Of a DNA stretch of 64,000 nucleotides, positions 9,840 to 19,036 are shown piece by piece. Positions within the stretch are counted from its first letter, which is position 1; each line of letters opens with the position of its first letter. Source of the stretch: Brevundimonas sp. UBA7506 (GTDB taxonomy: Bacteria > Pseudomonadota > Alphaproteobacteria > Caulobacterales > Caulobacteraceae); assembly GCF_002479495.1 (NCBI RefSeq), contig NZ_DLNQ01000005.1:381095-445094 (forward strand), read 5' to 3'. Both the position numbers and the translations under genes were made by a program. The notes below the pieces were generated by a model. The model saw only the letters and a list, made by a program, of their open reading frames with translations, ran no database searches and was not told the DNA's origin.

Positions 9840-11153
9840 TTGACCTCCAAGCTTATCGACCACGCCGTTCCGCTGATCCGGGCGGTCGTCATCCACCCCG
9901 ACCGCCGCTCGGACAGCCCGCGACTGGCTTCCGAACGCCTTGAGGAAGCCGCGGGCCTGGCCCGCGCGCTGGACTTGGACGTGCGCGCCGAAGAGATCGT
10001 GCGTCTGCGCTCGACCGCGCCCGCGACCCTGTTCGGGTCCGGTAAGGTCGAGGAACTGGCCGCCCTGGTCCGCGCCGCCGACGCCGAGGCCGTCGTCGTC
10101 GACGACGACCTGTCCCCTGTGCAGCAGCGCAATCTTGAAAAGGCGTGGGAGGTGAAGGTCATCGACCGCACCGGCCTGATCCTGGAAATCTTCGGACGCC
10201 GTGCGCGGACGAAGGAAGGTCGGCTGCAGGTCGAACTGGCGCGGCTGGATTACGAACGCTCGCGCCTGGTCCGTACCTGGACCCACCTCGAGCGCCAGCG
10301 CGGCGGCACCGGCTCGACCGGCGGTCCGGGGGAAACCCAGATCGAGCTGGACCGGCGCCTGATCGCCGACCGGATCGTGAGGCTGAAGGCCGAGCTGGAA
10401 GAGGTGCGCCGCACGCGCGGTCTGCACCGCAAGGCGCGCAAGAAGGTGCCTTTCCCGTCGGTGGCTCTCGTCGGCTACACCAACGCAGGCAAATCCACCC
10501 TGTTTAACCGGCTTACCGGCTCCGAGGTCTTCGCCAAGGACCTGCTGTTCGCCACCCTCGACACCACCCAGCGCACCATTCGGCTGCCGCAGGGGCGGCC
10601 GGCCATCATTGCCGATACCGTGGGCTTCATCTCCGACCTGCCGCACGAGCTGGTCGAGAGCTTCCGCGCCACGTTGGAAGAGGTGGGTGAAGCCGACCTG
10701 ATCCTGCACGTCCGCGACATCGCCTCGCCCGACAGCGACGCCCAGGCCAAGGACGTCGAGGCCGTGCTGGAGCAAATCCCCACGCCGGAGGGCAAGACAC
10801 GCCGCATCCTCGAGGTCTGGAACAAGATCGACCTGCTGGACGCCGACGTGCGCGAAGCAGTGCTGGGGCAGGCCGAACGTCTGGCGCGGGAGGGCAAGGC
10901 GGTCGCCGTCTCGGCCTGGACCGGGGAGGGCATCGACGCTCTACGCGACGCCATCGCGGGCTTGATTGACGATGATCCCGAGACCCGCCTGACGCTGGAG
11001 CCGCATCAGGGCGAGGCCCTGGCCTGGCTCTATGAGAATGGTCGCGTCACCTTCCGCGACACCGACGAGCAGGGGCGGACCCATCTGGTCGTGCGCCTGC
11101 ACCCGGCGGCGCTCGGGCGGCTGGAACGCCTCTACCCGGACATTATCGACTGA
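9840..11153 (+). CDS. hflX: GTPase HflX (ribosome-rescue GTPase)
   Basis: A 437-residue GTPase. The N-terminal HflX domain ends in the glycine-rich linker GTGSTGGPGETQIELDRRLI. The G domain has G1 GYTNAGKST, G3 DTVGFISDLP and G4 NKIDLL. HflX binds the 50S subunit and splits stalled or heat-damaged ribosomes. Translation apparently starts at TTG, immediately after the hfq stop. An alternative start within the first 40 residues cannot be excluded. The Na+/H+ antiporter gene begins 4 bp after its stop. Confidence 0.95.
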   Translation: MTSKLIDHAVPLIRAVVIHPDRRSDSPRLASERLEEAAGLARALDLDVRAEEIVRLRSTAPATLFGSGKVEELAALVRAADAEAVVVDDDLSPVQQRNLEKAWEVKVIDRTGLILEIFGRRARTKEGRLQVELARLDYERSRLVRTWTHLERQRGGTGSTGGPGETQIELDRRLIADRIVRLKAELEEVRRTRGLHRKARKKVPFPSVALVGYTNAGKSTLFNRLTGSEVFAKDLLFATLDTTQRTIRLPQGRPAIIADTVGFISDLPHELVESFRATLEEVGEADLILHVRDIASPDSDAQAKDVEAVLEQIPTPEGKTRRILEVWNKIDLLDADVREAVLGQAERLAREGKAVAVSAWTGEGIDALRDAIAGLIDDDPETRLTLEPHQGEALAWLYENGRVTFRDTDEQGRTHLVVRLHPAALGRLERLYPDIID

Positions 11154-11157
11154 GCCC

Positions 11158-12786
11158 ATGCACCTGATCGAGACCATCCTGTTCCTGTTGCTGGCCGTGG
11201 TGCTGTCAGGCTGGGTGGCGCGGATCACGCGGATCGCCCTGCCGTTGGTGCAGATCGGCCTGGGGGCGGCGGTCGTCCTGATCACCGGCGAAGCTGTCGA
11301 TCTGAAACCGGACATCTTCTTCTTGCTGTTCCTGCCGCCCCTGTTGTTCGTGGACGGATGGCGCATCCCGAAGGAGGCGCTGCGTCGGGATCGGGCGGTG
11401 ATCCTGGAGCTGGCGCTGGGCCTGGTGGTCTTCACCGTGGTGGGGCTGGGCTTTCTGATCCACTGGATGATCCCGGCGATGCCGCTGGCGGTGGCCTTTG
11501 CCCTGGCGGCCATCCTGTCGCCGACCGATCCCATCGCCGTTTCGGCCATCGCGGCGCGCGCGCCGATTCCGAAGCGGCTGATGCATATCCTGGAGGGCGA
11601 GTCGCTGCTGAACGATGCGACGGGTCTGACCTGCATGCGGATCGCCGTCATTGCGGCCACGACCGGAGCTTTTTCCTTGACCAGCGCGGTCGGAACCTTC
11701 GCCTGGCTGGCGGTGGCGGGCATTGCCGTAGGCGTCGCGGTCACCTTGGCGATCGGCCTGATCAAGGGCTGGATCAGCCGTCGTTGGGGCGAGGACGTCG
11801 GCGGTCAGATCCTGATCAGCCTGCTGATGCCTTTCGCCGCCTACCTGGCGGCCGAAGCCGTCCACGCCTCGGGCATTCTGGCGGCGGTCGCCGCCGGCGT
11901 GACCATGAGCTTTACCGAGCGACAGGGCTCGGCCATGGCGGCGACCCGCATCCGTCGCGCCGTCGTCTGGGATACGGTGCAGTTCGTCGCCAACGGCCTG
12001 ATCTTCGTCATCCTGGGCGAGCAAATGCCGTCGATCATGGCGCGCGCGGCCGAGGTTATCCAATCGACCCAGCATAAGGAAATCTGGTGGCTGGCGGTCT
12101 ATGTCTTCGCCATCGTGGCGGCGCTGGCGGCCCTGCGCTTCGTCTGGGTGTGGACTTCGCTGAAGCTGACCCTGTTCCGCAAGCGCGGCAAGAACGCGCC
12201 CCCCAAGGTCGGCTGGCGCTTGGTGGCGGTTATGTCCCTGGCGGGGGTGCGTGGCGCGATCACCCTGGCGGGCATCCTGACCCTACCCTTCGTGCTGGGC
12301 GACGGCTCGCCCATGCCGGCGCGCAATCTGGCGATCTTTCTGGCGGCGGGCGTGATCATTGTCTCCCTCGTCCTTGCGACCGTCGCCCTGCCGCGCCTGC
12401 TCAAGGGTGTCGAACTCCCGCCGGAGCCGTCGCACCTGGAAGAAGAAGACCGCTCGCGCGTCGCCGCCGCCTCGGCCGCCATGCGGGCTATCGAGGATAC
12501 CCAGCACGCCATGGCCGAGGGCAAGAGCAATCCTGATCTCTACGCCGAGACAGCAGCCCGGTTGATGGAAGTCTATCGCTATCGCATCGAGACACGGACC
12601 CATGCCGAGGGCGACGATGTGATGCTGACGCGCAAGGCGGACGAGATTGAGCGCCACCTGCGATTGGCCGGTCTGGCCGCCGAGCGCGCCGAACTGGTGC
12701 GGCTGGGCCGGATGCGGCTGGTCGACGAAGAGACTGCAAGAAAGCTGATCCGCGAGGTCGACCTGCAGGAGTTGCGCTACGTCTGA
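11158..12786 (+). CDS. CPA1-family Na+/H+ antiporter (NhaP/YjcE type)
   Basis: A 542-residue membrane transporter with about 12 hydrophobic segments in the first 400 residues. It has the ion-binding motifs LSPTDPIAVSAI and EGESLLNDATGL of CPA1 exchangers, which swap cytoplasmic Na+ or K+ for protons. A cytoplasmic tail of about 130 residues is rich in Glu and Arg and mostly helical in character. The start MHLIETILF lies 4 bp after hflX. Its last 10 bp overlap the remnant end of the opposite HAD gene. The transported cation is not determinable here. Confidence 0.9.
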   Translation: MHLIETILFLLLAVVLSGWVARITRIALPLVQIGLGAAVVLITGEAVDLKPDIFFLLFLPPLLFVDGWRIPKEALRRDRAVILELALGLVVFTVVGLGFLIHWMIPAMPLAVAFALAAILSPTDPIAVSAIAARAPIPKRLMHILEGESLLNDATGLTCMRIAVIAATTGAFSLTSAVGTFAWLAVAGIAVGVAVTLAIGLIKGWISRRWGEDVGGQILISLLMPFAAYLAAEAVHASGILAAVAAGVTMSFTERQGSAMAATRIRRAVVWDTVQFVANGLIFVILGEQMPSIMARAAEVIQSTQHKEIWWLAVYVFAIVAALAALRFVWVWTSLKLTLFRKRGKNAPPKVGWRLVAVMSLAGVRGAITLAGILTLPFVLGDGSPMPARNLAIFLAAGVIIVSLVLATVALPRLLKGVELPPEPSHLEEEDRSRVAAASAAMRAIEDTQHAMAEGKSNPDLYAETAARLMEVYRYRIETRTHAEGDDVMLTRKADEIERHLRLAGLAAERAELVRLGRMRLVDEETARKLIREVDLQELRYV

Positions 12787-13454
12787 GGCGCGACGGCGAT
12801 CCAGGCGGCCAGATCGGCATAGCTGTCGAACACCTGATGCGCGCCGGCATCCGCCAGGGTCTGGGCATGACCGTCGCGCACATGCCCGCCGGCTCATAGG
12901 CCGACCACGGTCATGCCCGCCGCCACGCCGGCGATGACGCCCGTTGGACTGTCCTCGATGACCAGCGCGCGTGACGGCGCCGTCTGCATCGCTTCGGCGG
13001 CGAACAGGAACAGGTCGGGGTGCGGCTTGCCTCGGCTGACGTGCACCGCGGCGCTGAAGATCGGGCCGCCGAATGTCTGATGGGCACCGAAGCGGCGTAG
13101 GCCCATCTCGATCCAATCCGGCGGGCTGGACGAAGCGACGCAGCGGCGCTCGGCGCGGGCGGAAAGGAAGGCCTCGAAACCGGCTACGCTGCCGAGCTCG
13201 AGTCCGGCGCGGTCATGACAGCGCCGGGTCCATTCTTCGCGCACGCCGGGCGGACAGGGCGCGCCCAGGCGCTGCGAGATGATGGGTTCGCAGTCCAGCC
13301 ACCGCTTGCCCAGATAAGTCGCCAAGGCGTCATCCAGGGTCGTCGGCAGCCCGATGTCGGTGAGCAGTTCGGCCATCACCGCATTGTTCAGCAGTTCGCT
13401 GTCGGCGATGACCCCGTCATAGTCGAAGATGATGAGGTCGAACGGGCCATTCAT
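12777..13454 (-). pseudogene. HAD-superfamily (subfamily IA) hydrolase with an in-frame TGA
   Basis: The gene codes for a beta-phosphoglucomutase/phosphatase-like HAD protein: DxD motif FDYDGVIADSE, motif II ASSS, motif III GKPHPD and motif IV VIEDSPTG are intact. Reading stops at TGA (12894-12896) after 186 residues, ending GMTVVGL. In the same frame, 38 further sense codons follow (beginning AGGHVRDGHAQTL) up to TAG 12777-12779, and they look like the normal HAD C-terminus. So a Cys or Trp codon appears to have become TGA, or the read is wrong. The short product keeps all catalytic motifs and may still work. It overlaps mazG by ATGA. Confidence 0.7.
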
Positions 13455-14254
13455 CCCGCTGCTTTAGCCGCCTTCTCGGCCGCCTTGGCCGCGTCCCAAA
13501 GCGCGTCCATCTCTGCCAGGTCGGACTGTTCCGGCGTACGGCCGTCCTTGGCCAGTTCTGCCTCGATGAAGCCGAAACGACGGACGAACTTGGCGTTGGC
13601 GGCGCGCAGGGCGTCCTCGGGCTCCAGTTCCAGCTTGCGGGCCAGGTTGGCGACGACGAACAACAGGTCGCCCAGTTCCTCGCGCGCCTTGTCCTTGTCG
13701 CCGGCGGCGATCTCGACGCGCAACTCCTCGACCTCTTCGGCCAGCTTGTCGAAGACCTCGTCGGTCGATGGCCAGTCGAAGCCGACGCGGCCTGCCCGCT
13801 TGGTCAGCTTGGCGGCGCGAGTGAGGGCGGGCAGGCCGACGGGTACATCGTCCAGAACGCCGTGTTGTTCCTTGGCCTTGCGCTCGGCGGCCTTGATGTC
13901 CTCCCAGCGCGCCTTCTGCGCCGAGCCGTCGGGCTTGGCGGCCTCCTCGCCAAAGACGTGCGGGTGGCGACGGACCAGCTTGTCGGCCATGGCCTCGGCC
14001 ACGTCGTCGAAGGCGAAATGTCCGGCTTCCTCGGCCATGCGGGCGTGGAAGACGACCTGGAACAGCAGGTCGCCCAGTTCGACCTTCAACTCCTCCATGT
14101 CGGCGCGCTCTATGGCGTCGGCGACCTCGTAGGCCTCCTCGATCGTATAGGGGGCGATGGTCGCGAAGGTCTGCTCGACGTCCCAGGGGCAACCGCCGTT
14201 CGGATCGCGCAAGCGAACCATGATCTCTTTCAGGCGGTCGACGGAGTGGGTCAT
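13451..14254 (-). CDS. mazG: Nucleoside triphosphate pyrophosphohydrolase MazG
   Basis: A 267-residue protein with two MazG helical repeats. It starts with RLKEIMVRLRDPNGGCPWDVEQTFATIAPYT, and the metal-binding E-x-x-E pattern is visible in EEAYEVADAI and VELGDLLFQVVFHARMAEE. The second repeat has EELGDLLFVVANLARKL. MazG hydrolyses (d)NTPs to monophosphates and lowers aberrant nucleotides. It directly follows the MFS gene (no gap) and overlaps the HAD gene start, giving a minus-strand operon MFS-mazG-HAD. Confidence 0.95.
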   Translation of the reverse strand: MTHSVDRLKEIMVRLRDPNGGCPWDVEQTFATIAPYTIEEAYEVADAIERADMEELKVELGDLLFQVVFHARMAEEAGHFAFDDVAEAMADKLVRRHPHVFGEEAAKPDGSAQKARWEDIKAAERKAKEQHGVLDDVPVGLPALTRAAKLTKRAGRVGFDWPSTDEVFDKLAEEVEELRVEIAAGDKDKAREELGDLLFVVANLARKLELEPEDALRAANAKFVRRFGFIEAELAKDGRTPEQSDLAEMDALWDAAKAAEKAAKAAG

Positions 14255-15619
14255 TCAGGCGGTCCCGGCGTCGCGCAGCGCAAGCGCCTCGCGGATTTCA
14301 TCATGCCGCTGGGGCGTCAGGGGGTAGCCCTTCAAAACCCATGCGGTTGCGGCCAATAGCAGGCCGGGGACGGCGATGAACAGGACTTGCAGGATCAGCA
14401 GCGAGAACTCGCTGTTGCCCTCGGGCCCGGGCAGTGCCTTGAACCCCACCAGGGGCAGCAGGGCGTAGGGTAGCAGGGCGAAGACGTGGCCCAGCTTGGT
14501 CGTCGCCGACAGGATGGAGAACATCAGGCCGGTGCGGTCCACGCCCGTTTCCAGTCGCACCTCGTCGCCGGCGTCGGCCATCATGGCGCGCAGCAGGAAC
14601 AGACCCGCCGCATAGGGCAGACCAGCGATGAACATGGCGGTCGCCGTCAGGGCGAAGTTGCCGCCGGGAACCAGGGTCGCGCCGACATAGAAGACCGCGA
14701 AGATCAGGCTGGCGGCGGCCAAGGCCTTGTCCTTGCCGATCTTGGTCGCCAGCCAGGCCCAGATCGGCGCGCCAACCAGACCGGCCATGAAGTAGATCAG
14801 CATGAAGAGCGATGCCTGGGTGTGGTCGTAGTCCTTGATCTGACCGAAGAAGAAGAACAGCAGCGAGCCGGTGATGCCCGGCGCAATGCCCAGAAGCAGG
14901 TCGGCGATCAGCAGCTTGCGCACCGTCTTCATCTTGAACAGGGCCAAATAAGCCCCTGGCCCGCCATGCGGCGGCGCGCCGAGGTTGACCGGTTCCGGCA
15001 CGGCGATCATGGCCAGGCCGATGGTGACGGGCAGGGCGATCAGGATGGCCCAGCCCATGATCCGCACACCGTCGGCATAGTTCCCGATGCCCGTCTTAAC
15101 CACCACGGTCGGCAGGATGAGGATCAGGATGACTCCGATGATGTTGAACACCTGCCACCAGCCATAGACCCGGCTGCGCTGATCATACTGGGGCGCCAGA
15201 ACCGCCGCCCAGCCAAGCTGGCTCAGCGTGCCGATCGAGAAGCCGAGGTAGAGGACCAGCAGCCAGGCGAACAGATAGGCGGGGCCGGCGCCGGGCTGGA
15301 CCAGGACGAACATCATCAGCGCCGACAGCATCAGGATCGGCGTCGAGACCGCCATCCACGGGCGATAGCGGCCGAAAGCCGTCTTGGTCTTGTCCATGCC
15401 CCAGCCGATGAAGGGGTCGAACAGGATGTCGATCACCCGCACCGCCATGAAGACGGCGGCGACCATGCCCATCTCCATGCCGACATGGGTGGCGTAGAAC
15501 TCCGGCAGCGTGACGGGCAGGGCCACGCCAAAGGCCGCCAGCGGCAGGCAGGGACCGGAAAAAGCGGCCAGAACGGCGTTGGAACGACGTGGGGCGTCAG
15601 CAGCGGAGACAGATGACAT
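14255..15619 (-). CDS. MFS transporter of the GPH (glycoside-pentoside-hexuronide:cation) type
   Basis: A 454-residue protein with about 12 hydrophobic segments. The segment VRVIDILFDPFIGWGMDKTKT matches the loop of MelB/GPH symporters (D-P-x-x-G-x-x-x-D), followed by FGRYRPWM. Such proteins couple sugar uptake to Na+ or H+. Related MFS genes are also found beside lipid genes, so the substrate remains open. It is the first gene of the minus-strand unit with mazG and the HAD gene; the stop of this gene abuts the mazG start. Confidence 0.8.
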   Translation of the reverse strand: MSSVSAADAPRRSNAVLAAFSGPCLPLAAFGVALPVTLPEFYATHVGMEMGMVAAVFMAVRVIDILFDPFIGWGMDKTKTAFGRYRPWMAVSTPILMLSALMMFVLVQPGAGPAYLFAWLLVLYLGFSIGTLSQLGWAAVLAPQYDQRSRVYGWWQVFNIIGVILILILPTVVVKTGIGNYADGVRIMGWAILIALPVTIGLAMIAVPEPVNLGAPPHGGPGAYLALFKMKTVRKLLIADLLLGIAPGITGSLLFFFFGQIKDYDHTQASLFMLIYFMAGLVGAPIWAWLATKIGKDKALAAASLIFAVFYVGATLVPGGNFALTATAMFIAGLPYAAGLFLLRAMMADAGDEVRLETGVDRTGLMFSILSATTKLGHVFALLPYALLPLVGFKALPGPEGNSEFSLLILQVLFIAVPGLLLAATAWVLKGYPLTPQRHDEIREALALRDAGTA

Positions 15620-15731
15620 CGGGCGTCCGGGATGAGCGGCCTTGAGTCGGCCGCAGCTTCACCATGCCGGTTTTCCGCGAACAGGCGAAGACGGCCTTGC
15701 AGTCGAGCGCGACCTGAGGCCTGCTAATGTC

Positions 15732-16595
15732 ATGTCAGTGCGAATTGCGATCCTAGCGGCGGCCTTCTTCGCGGTTCTCGGCGGGGCAGGTGCAGCCAAG
15801 GCCGACGCCCAGATCTGCGACCGGCCGACCAATGCATGGGACGGCGCAGCCCAGGCCAACGGGATTTCGCTCTATACCCTGGAATGGTCGCCGTTCGGAT
15901 CAGCGGAATGGGGCTGGGAAACCTATACGCCCCTGATCCAGCGCGAGATCGGCACGCCGTGCGATCCCGCGTCGCCGGCCTTCGCCGAGGCCTTGGCGGG
16001 GTTTCAGGCGCGCTATGGCCTGATGGTGACGGGGCAGTTCGACCAGGCGACCTTTCAGGTGTTCCGCGGCCTGTGGCAGGAGCGCCGCCCCTTCGTCATG
16101 GCGCGGGTAAGGGGAGAATGTCCTGAGCCGCCGCCGAATATCATGCTGGCCTATCTTGATCCCGCCGAAGAACACGCACAGCGCATGACCCGATTGCTGC
16201 GCCGCGACGTGCTGGACGCCTATCGCCGCATGGCGGCCGCCGCTCGCGCCGAGGTGCCCGCCATCGCCGCTGATCCTGAGCTGATGCAGATATTCTCGGG
16301 TTTCCGCGACCCTGAAGCCGACGCCGCCCGTTGCGCCGCGCAGGGCAATTGCGATGGCGTGCGCCGCGCCGCCTGTTCGCCACATCGCACGGGAACCGCG
16401 ATCGACATTCATGTCGGCCATGTCGCCGGCATGGGTGTGGATTCGACCGATCCCATGAGCCGCCGCCACATGGCCCAGGGGCCGGCCTATCGCTGGCTGG
16501 TGGCCAACGCCGCCCGTTTCGGTTTCACCCCCTATGTGTTCGAGCCTTGGCATTGGGAATGGACAGGCAATGATACGGCCGCTGGCGGACGGTGA
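15732..16595 (+). CDS. Exported M15 (VanY-type) D-Ala-D-Ala carboxypeptidase-like protein
   Basis: A 287-residue protein beginning with a signal peptide (MSVRIAILAAAFFAVLGG, cleavage likely after AKADA). A peptidoglycan-binding-like segment lies around residues 60-115 (LAGFQARYGLMVTGQFDQAT). The C-terminal M15B domain has the zinc motifs SPHRTGTAIDIH and EPWHWEW plus the NAARFGFTPYVF stretch, so peptidoglycan stem-peptide cleavage in the periplasm is likely. The start was placed at the signal peptide; the frame is open 90 bp further upstream. It overlaps the following HExxH gene by 26 bp. Confidence 0.85.
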   Translation: MSVRIAILAAAFFAVLGGAGAAKADAQICDRPTNAWDGAAQANGISLYTLEWSPFGSAEWGWETYTPLIQREIGTPCDPASPAFAEALAGFQARYGLMVTGQFDQATFQVFRGLWQERRPFVMARVRGECPEPPPNIMLAYLDPAEEHAQRMTRLLRRDVLDAYRRMAAAARAEVPAIAADPELMQIFSGFRDPEADAARCAAQGNCDGVRRAACSPHRTGTAIDIHVGHVAGMGVDSTDPMSRRHMAQGPAYRWLVANAARFGFTPYVFEPWHWEWTGNDTAAGGR

Positions 16596-17037
16596 GGCTG
16601 CGCTGGCGCGCGAGGTTTTTGGCGCGGCGCTGCGGCTGAACGACATTCGTTTCCTGGGTTCGCCCTGGCCCTTTGATCGGGCCTTCGTGCCGGGGCGTTG
16701 GTTCGGGCGCGACTGGATCGTCTGGCCCAAGAAGACGCTGGAGCCCGACCTGTCGCGCGCGCCGCTGCGGACCCAGGCCGTCTTCATCCACGAACTTGTC
16801 CATGTATGGCAGGCGCAGAACGGGCTGAACCTGCTGCTGAACAAGCTCAGGGCGGGAGACGGACCTGCCGCCTACGCCTACCCGCTGGACGACCTGTGCG
16901 ACTGGAGCGGTCTGAACATCGAGCAGCAGGCCATGGTGGTGGAGCACCGCTTCATCCTGTCGCGAGGGGGGCGGGCGCCGGCCAGTCAGGCTTTCTACGA
17001 CCGCGTCTGCCCCTTGGCCCGGCGCATGGAAATTTGA
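16570..17037 (+). CDS. Small HExxH protein (vgr-related / zincin-like), unknown function
   Basis: A 155-residue protein with the zinc-metalloprotease-like motif [14 protein letters not shown] at about residues 74-87. It lacks a signal peptide and other recognisable domains. Similar short proteins have been annotated as vgr-related; no function is established that I know of. The start codon lies inside the 3' end of the M15 peptidase gene, so the two are translationally coupled and may act together in the envelope. Proteolytic activity is a guess from HExxH alone. Confidence 0.65.
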   Translation: MIRPLADGEAALAREVFGAALRLNDIRFLGSPWPFDRAFVPGRWFGRDWIVWPKKTLEPDLSRAPLRTQAVFIHELVHVWQAQNGLNLLLNKLRAGDGPAAYAYPLDDLCDWSGLNIEQQAMVVEHRFILSRGGRAPASQAFYDRVCPLARRMEI

Positions 17038-17066
17038 CGATCGGGACTTGCGGCGCTGCAGCATCT

Positions 17067-17116
17067 CGCTAAATCAGGAACTGATGCAGTTGCTTTTGTG
17101 TCAGTCAGATTTAGCG
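17067..17116. promoter_or_regulatory. 9-bp inverted repeat upstream of wrbA
   Basis: CGCTAAATC at 17067-17075 and its exact complement GATTTAGCG at 17108-17116 flank a 32-bp AT-richer spacer. The right arm ends 9 bp before the wrbA ATG and takes in the ribosome binding region. It could be a two-site operator or a long-loop RNA hairpin over the start. No regulator gene for it is adjacent. Confidence 0.4.
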
Positions 17117-17125
17117 GAGCGTTCG

Positions 17126-17728
17126 ATGCCCAAGATTCTCGTCCTCTATCACTCGACCTATGGCCACATCGAGCAGATGGCCGAAGCCGTCGCCGAGGGC
17201 GCGCGCCGGGTGGACGGGGCAGTGGTGGACATCAAACGCGTCCCCGAAACGGTCCCGACCGAACTGGCTCTGAAGTCGGGCTACAAGCTGGATCAGGCCG
17301 CGCCGATCGCCACGGTCGATGACCTGGTCGACTACGACGCCATCATCATCGGTGCGGGCACGCGCTTCGGCACCGCCGCTTCGCAGATGCGCGCCTTCCT
17401 GGATCAGACCGGCGGCCTGTGGTTCACGGGCAAGCTGATCGGCAAGGTCGGCGGCGCCTTCACCGCCTCGGCGACCCAGCACGGCGGTCAGGAGACCACC
17501 TTCAGCGGCCTGCATAACTTCTTCTTGCATCAGGGCATGGTCGTCGCGGGGCTGCCCTACGGCTTCCAGGGCCAGATGAACATGGACGAGATCACCGGCG
17601 GTTCGCCCTATGGCGCCACCACCCTGACCAAGGGCGACGGCTCGCGCATGCCCAGTGACAACGAACTGGACGGCGCCCGTTATCAGGGTCAGCATCTCGC
17701 TGAGATCGCCAAGAAGCTGCACGGTTAA
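17126..17728 (+). CDS. wrbA: NAD(P)H:quinone oxidoreductase WrbA
   Basis: A 200-residue flavodoxin-like protein with the FMN loop [15 protein letters not shown], then [22 protein letters not shown] and [12 protein letters not shown]. WrbA makes two-electron reductions of quinones and protects against redox cycling. I start it at MPKILVLYH, after GCGGAGCG; the frame is open 78 bp upstream but unconserved. The DODA-type dioxygenase gene starts 4 bp after its stop, so the two probably form an operon for aromatic or quinone detoxification. Confidence 0.95.
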   Translation: MPKILVLYHSTYGHIEQMAEAVAEGARRVDGAVVDIKRVPETVPTELALKSGYKLDQAAPIATVDDLVDYDAIIIGAGTRFGTAASQMRAFLDQTGGLWFTGKLIGKVGGAFTASATQHGGQETTFSGLHNFFLHQGMVVAGLPYGFQGQMNMDEITGGSPYGATTLTKGDGSRMPSDNELDGARYQGQHLAEIAKKLHG

Positions 17729-17732
17729 GATC

Positions 17733-18488
17733 ATGCGCCAGCCCGCTATCTTCTTTGGTCACGGCTCTCCGATGAACGCCTTGGGCGGTCCCTACGCGGA
17801 CGCCTGGCGCGCGCTGGGAGAGGAGATCGGCAAGCCCAAGGGCGTGGTCATGGTCTCGGCCCACTGGGAGACGCGCGGGCTGGGCGTGACGGCGCAGGAG
17901 CGGCCGGAAACCATCCATGATTTCGGCGGCTTTCCGGAGGAACTTCACGCCATGCAGTATCCCGCGCCCGGTTCGCCTTCGCTGGCGGACCGGGTGGTGG
18001 AACTGACCGGCGCGCAACAGACGACGCAATGGGGGCTGGATCACGGGACTTGGTCAGTCCTGGCCCATGTCTGGCCCGAAGCCGACGTGCCGATCGTTCA
18101 GCTGTCGCTGGACCGCACCATCGACGCGCGGGGCCACTATGAGCTGGCGAAGGCGCTACATCCTCTGAGGGACGAAGGCGTCCTGATCGCCGGGTCCGGC
18201 GACTTCGTGCACAATCTGCGGACGTGGAAACGGGCGGGCGGCGAGCCCTATGACTGGGCCATCGACTTTAACGAGGCGGTGAAGCGGGCCTTTGTCGCGG
18301 GCGATCATGACGCCCTGATCGACTGGGTGAACCTGGCCGAACAGGCGCAGCTCAGCGTGCCTACCGACGAACACTATCTGCCGCTGCTCTACGTCGCCGC
18401 CCAGCAGGCGCCGGGCGAGGTGGTGAGCTTTTTCAATGACGTGATCGAGGGCGGCTCTATCTCGATGACCGGCGCCCGGATCGGCTGA
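17733..18488 (+). CDS. ygiD: Extradiol ring-cleavage (4,5-DOPA) dioxygenase, YgiD family
   Basis: A 251-residue class III extradiol dioxygenase. Metal-binding or catalytic histidines are seen in FFGHGSPMNAL, VSAHWETRG, the DHGTWSVL stretch and SGDFVHNLRTW. These proteins cleave catechol-type rings such as L-DOPA; the natural bacterial substrate is uncertain. The gene is tightly coupled to wrbA, which would handle the quinone forms of such compounds. Length agrees with the family (about 250-270). Confidence 0.88.
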   Translation: MRQPAIFFGHGSPMNALGGPYADAWRALGEEIGKPKGVVMVSAHWETRGLGVTAQERPETIHDFGGFPEELHAMQYPAPGSPSLADRVVELTGAQQTTQWGLDHGTWSVLAHVWPEADVPIVQLSLDRTIDARGHYELAKALHPLRDEGVLIAGSGDFVHNLRTWKRAGGEPYDWAIDFNEAVKRAFVAGDHDALIDWVNLAEQAQLSVPTDEHYLPLLYVAAQQAPGEVVSFFNDVIEGGSISMTGARIG

Positions 18489-18509
18489 TCCAGGCGCCGT
18501 CTCAGGCCA

Positions 18510-18929
18510 TTAGCGACGGCGGCCGCCGCGCATCATGCTGTCCAGGGCGATTGGGCCCGGCCCGGCGAAGAAGAGGTACAGGAAGACGAAGCAGTAGAGC
18601 GCCGCCAGCTCGCCCCCGTTGTTGATCGGGTAGGGGCTCTGCGGCGCGTGCACCATCCAGTAGGCCACGGCGGTGAAGCCGGACAGGATGAAGGCGGTCG
18701 GGCGGGTGAACAGGCCCAGGATGATCAGGATGCCGCCGACCAGCTCGATCGGGCCGGACCAGCCGGCGAGCGTGGACAGGCTGGAGACGTCGAACGCGCC
18801 GCCATGTCCGCCGGGCGGAAAGCCCAGGATCTTCTGCGCGCCGTGCTGAAGCAGCAGCAGCCCGGCCACGATCCGCAGAACGCTCTGGAATCGCGGGGCC
18901 CAACCCGAAATGGACGCTGCACTCGCCAT
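18510..18929 (-). CDS. DoxX-family membrane protein
   Basis: A 139-residue protein with four hydrophobic segments. It has the DoxX signature LRIVAGLLLLQHGAQKILGFPP and GPIELVGGILIILGLFTRPTAF. The start MASAAS follows GGGAGGAAAG at ideal spacing. DoxX proteins are small membrane proteins linked to redox and oxidative-stress functions in several bacteria, without a fixed biochemical role. It stands alone, tail to tail with the dioxygenase gene. Confidence 0.88.
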   Translation of the reverse strand: MASAASISGWAPRFQSVLRIVAGLLLLQHGAQKILGFPPGGHGGAFDVSSLSTLAGWSGPIELVGGILIILGLFTRPTAFILSGFTAVAYWMVHAPQSPYPINNGGELAALYCFVFLYLFFAGPGPIALDSMMRGGRRR

Positions 18930-19036
18930 AAGTCTTTCCTCCCGATGGCGCACGACCGCCGGTTCCGCAAACCGGATCGACGCAAGACGCAAAGGCGGAG
19001 GTTAGGCGAAGTCGCGGGCTCTGCAAGCCGTCCCGA

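Noticed and set aside
12894..12896. TGA in the HAD gene as a selenocysteine codon
   Set aside because: No selenocysteine insertion hairpin is evident after it, HAD enzymes are not known selenoproteins, and the position is not catalytic; a nonsense change or read error is simpler.
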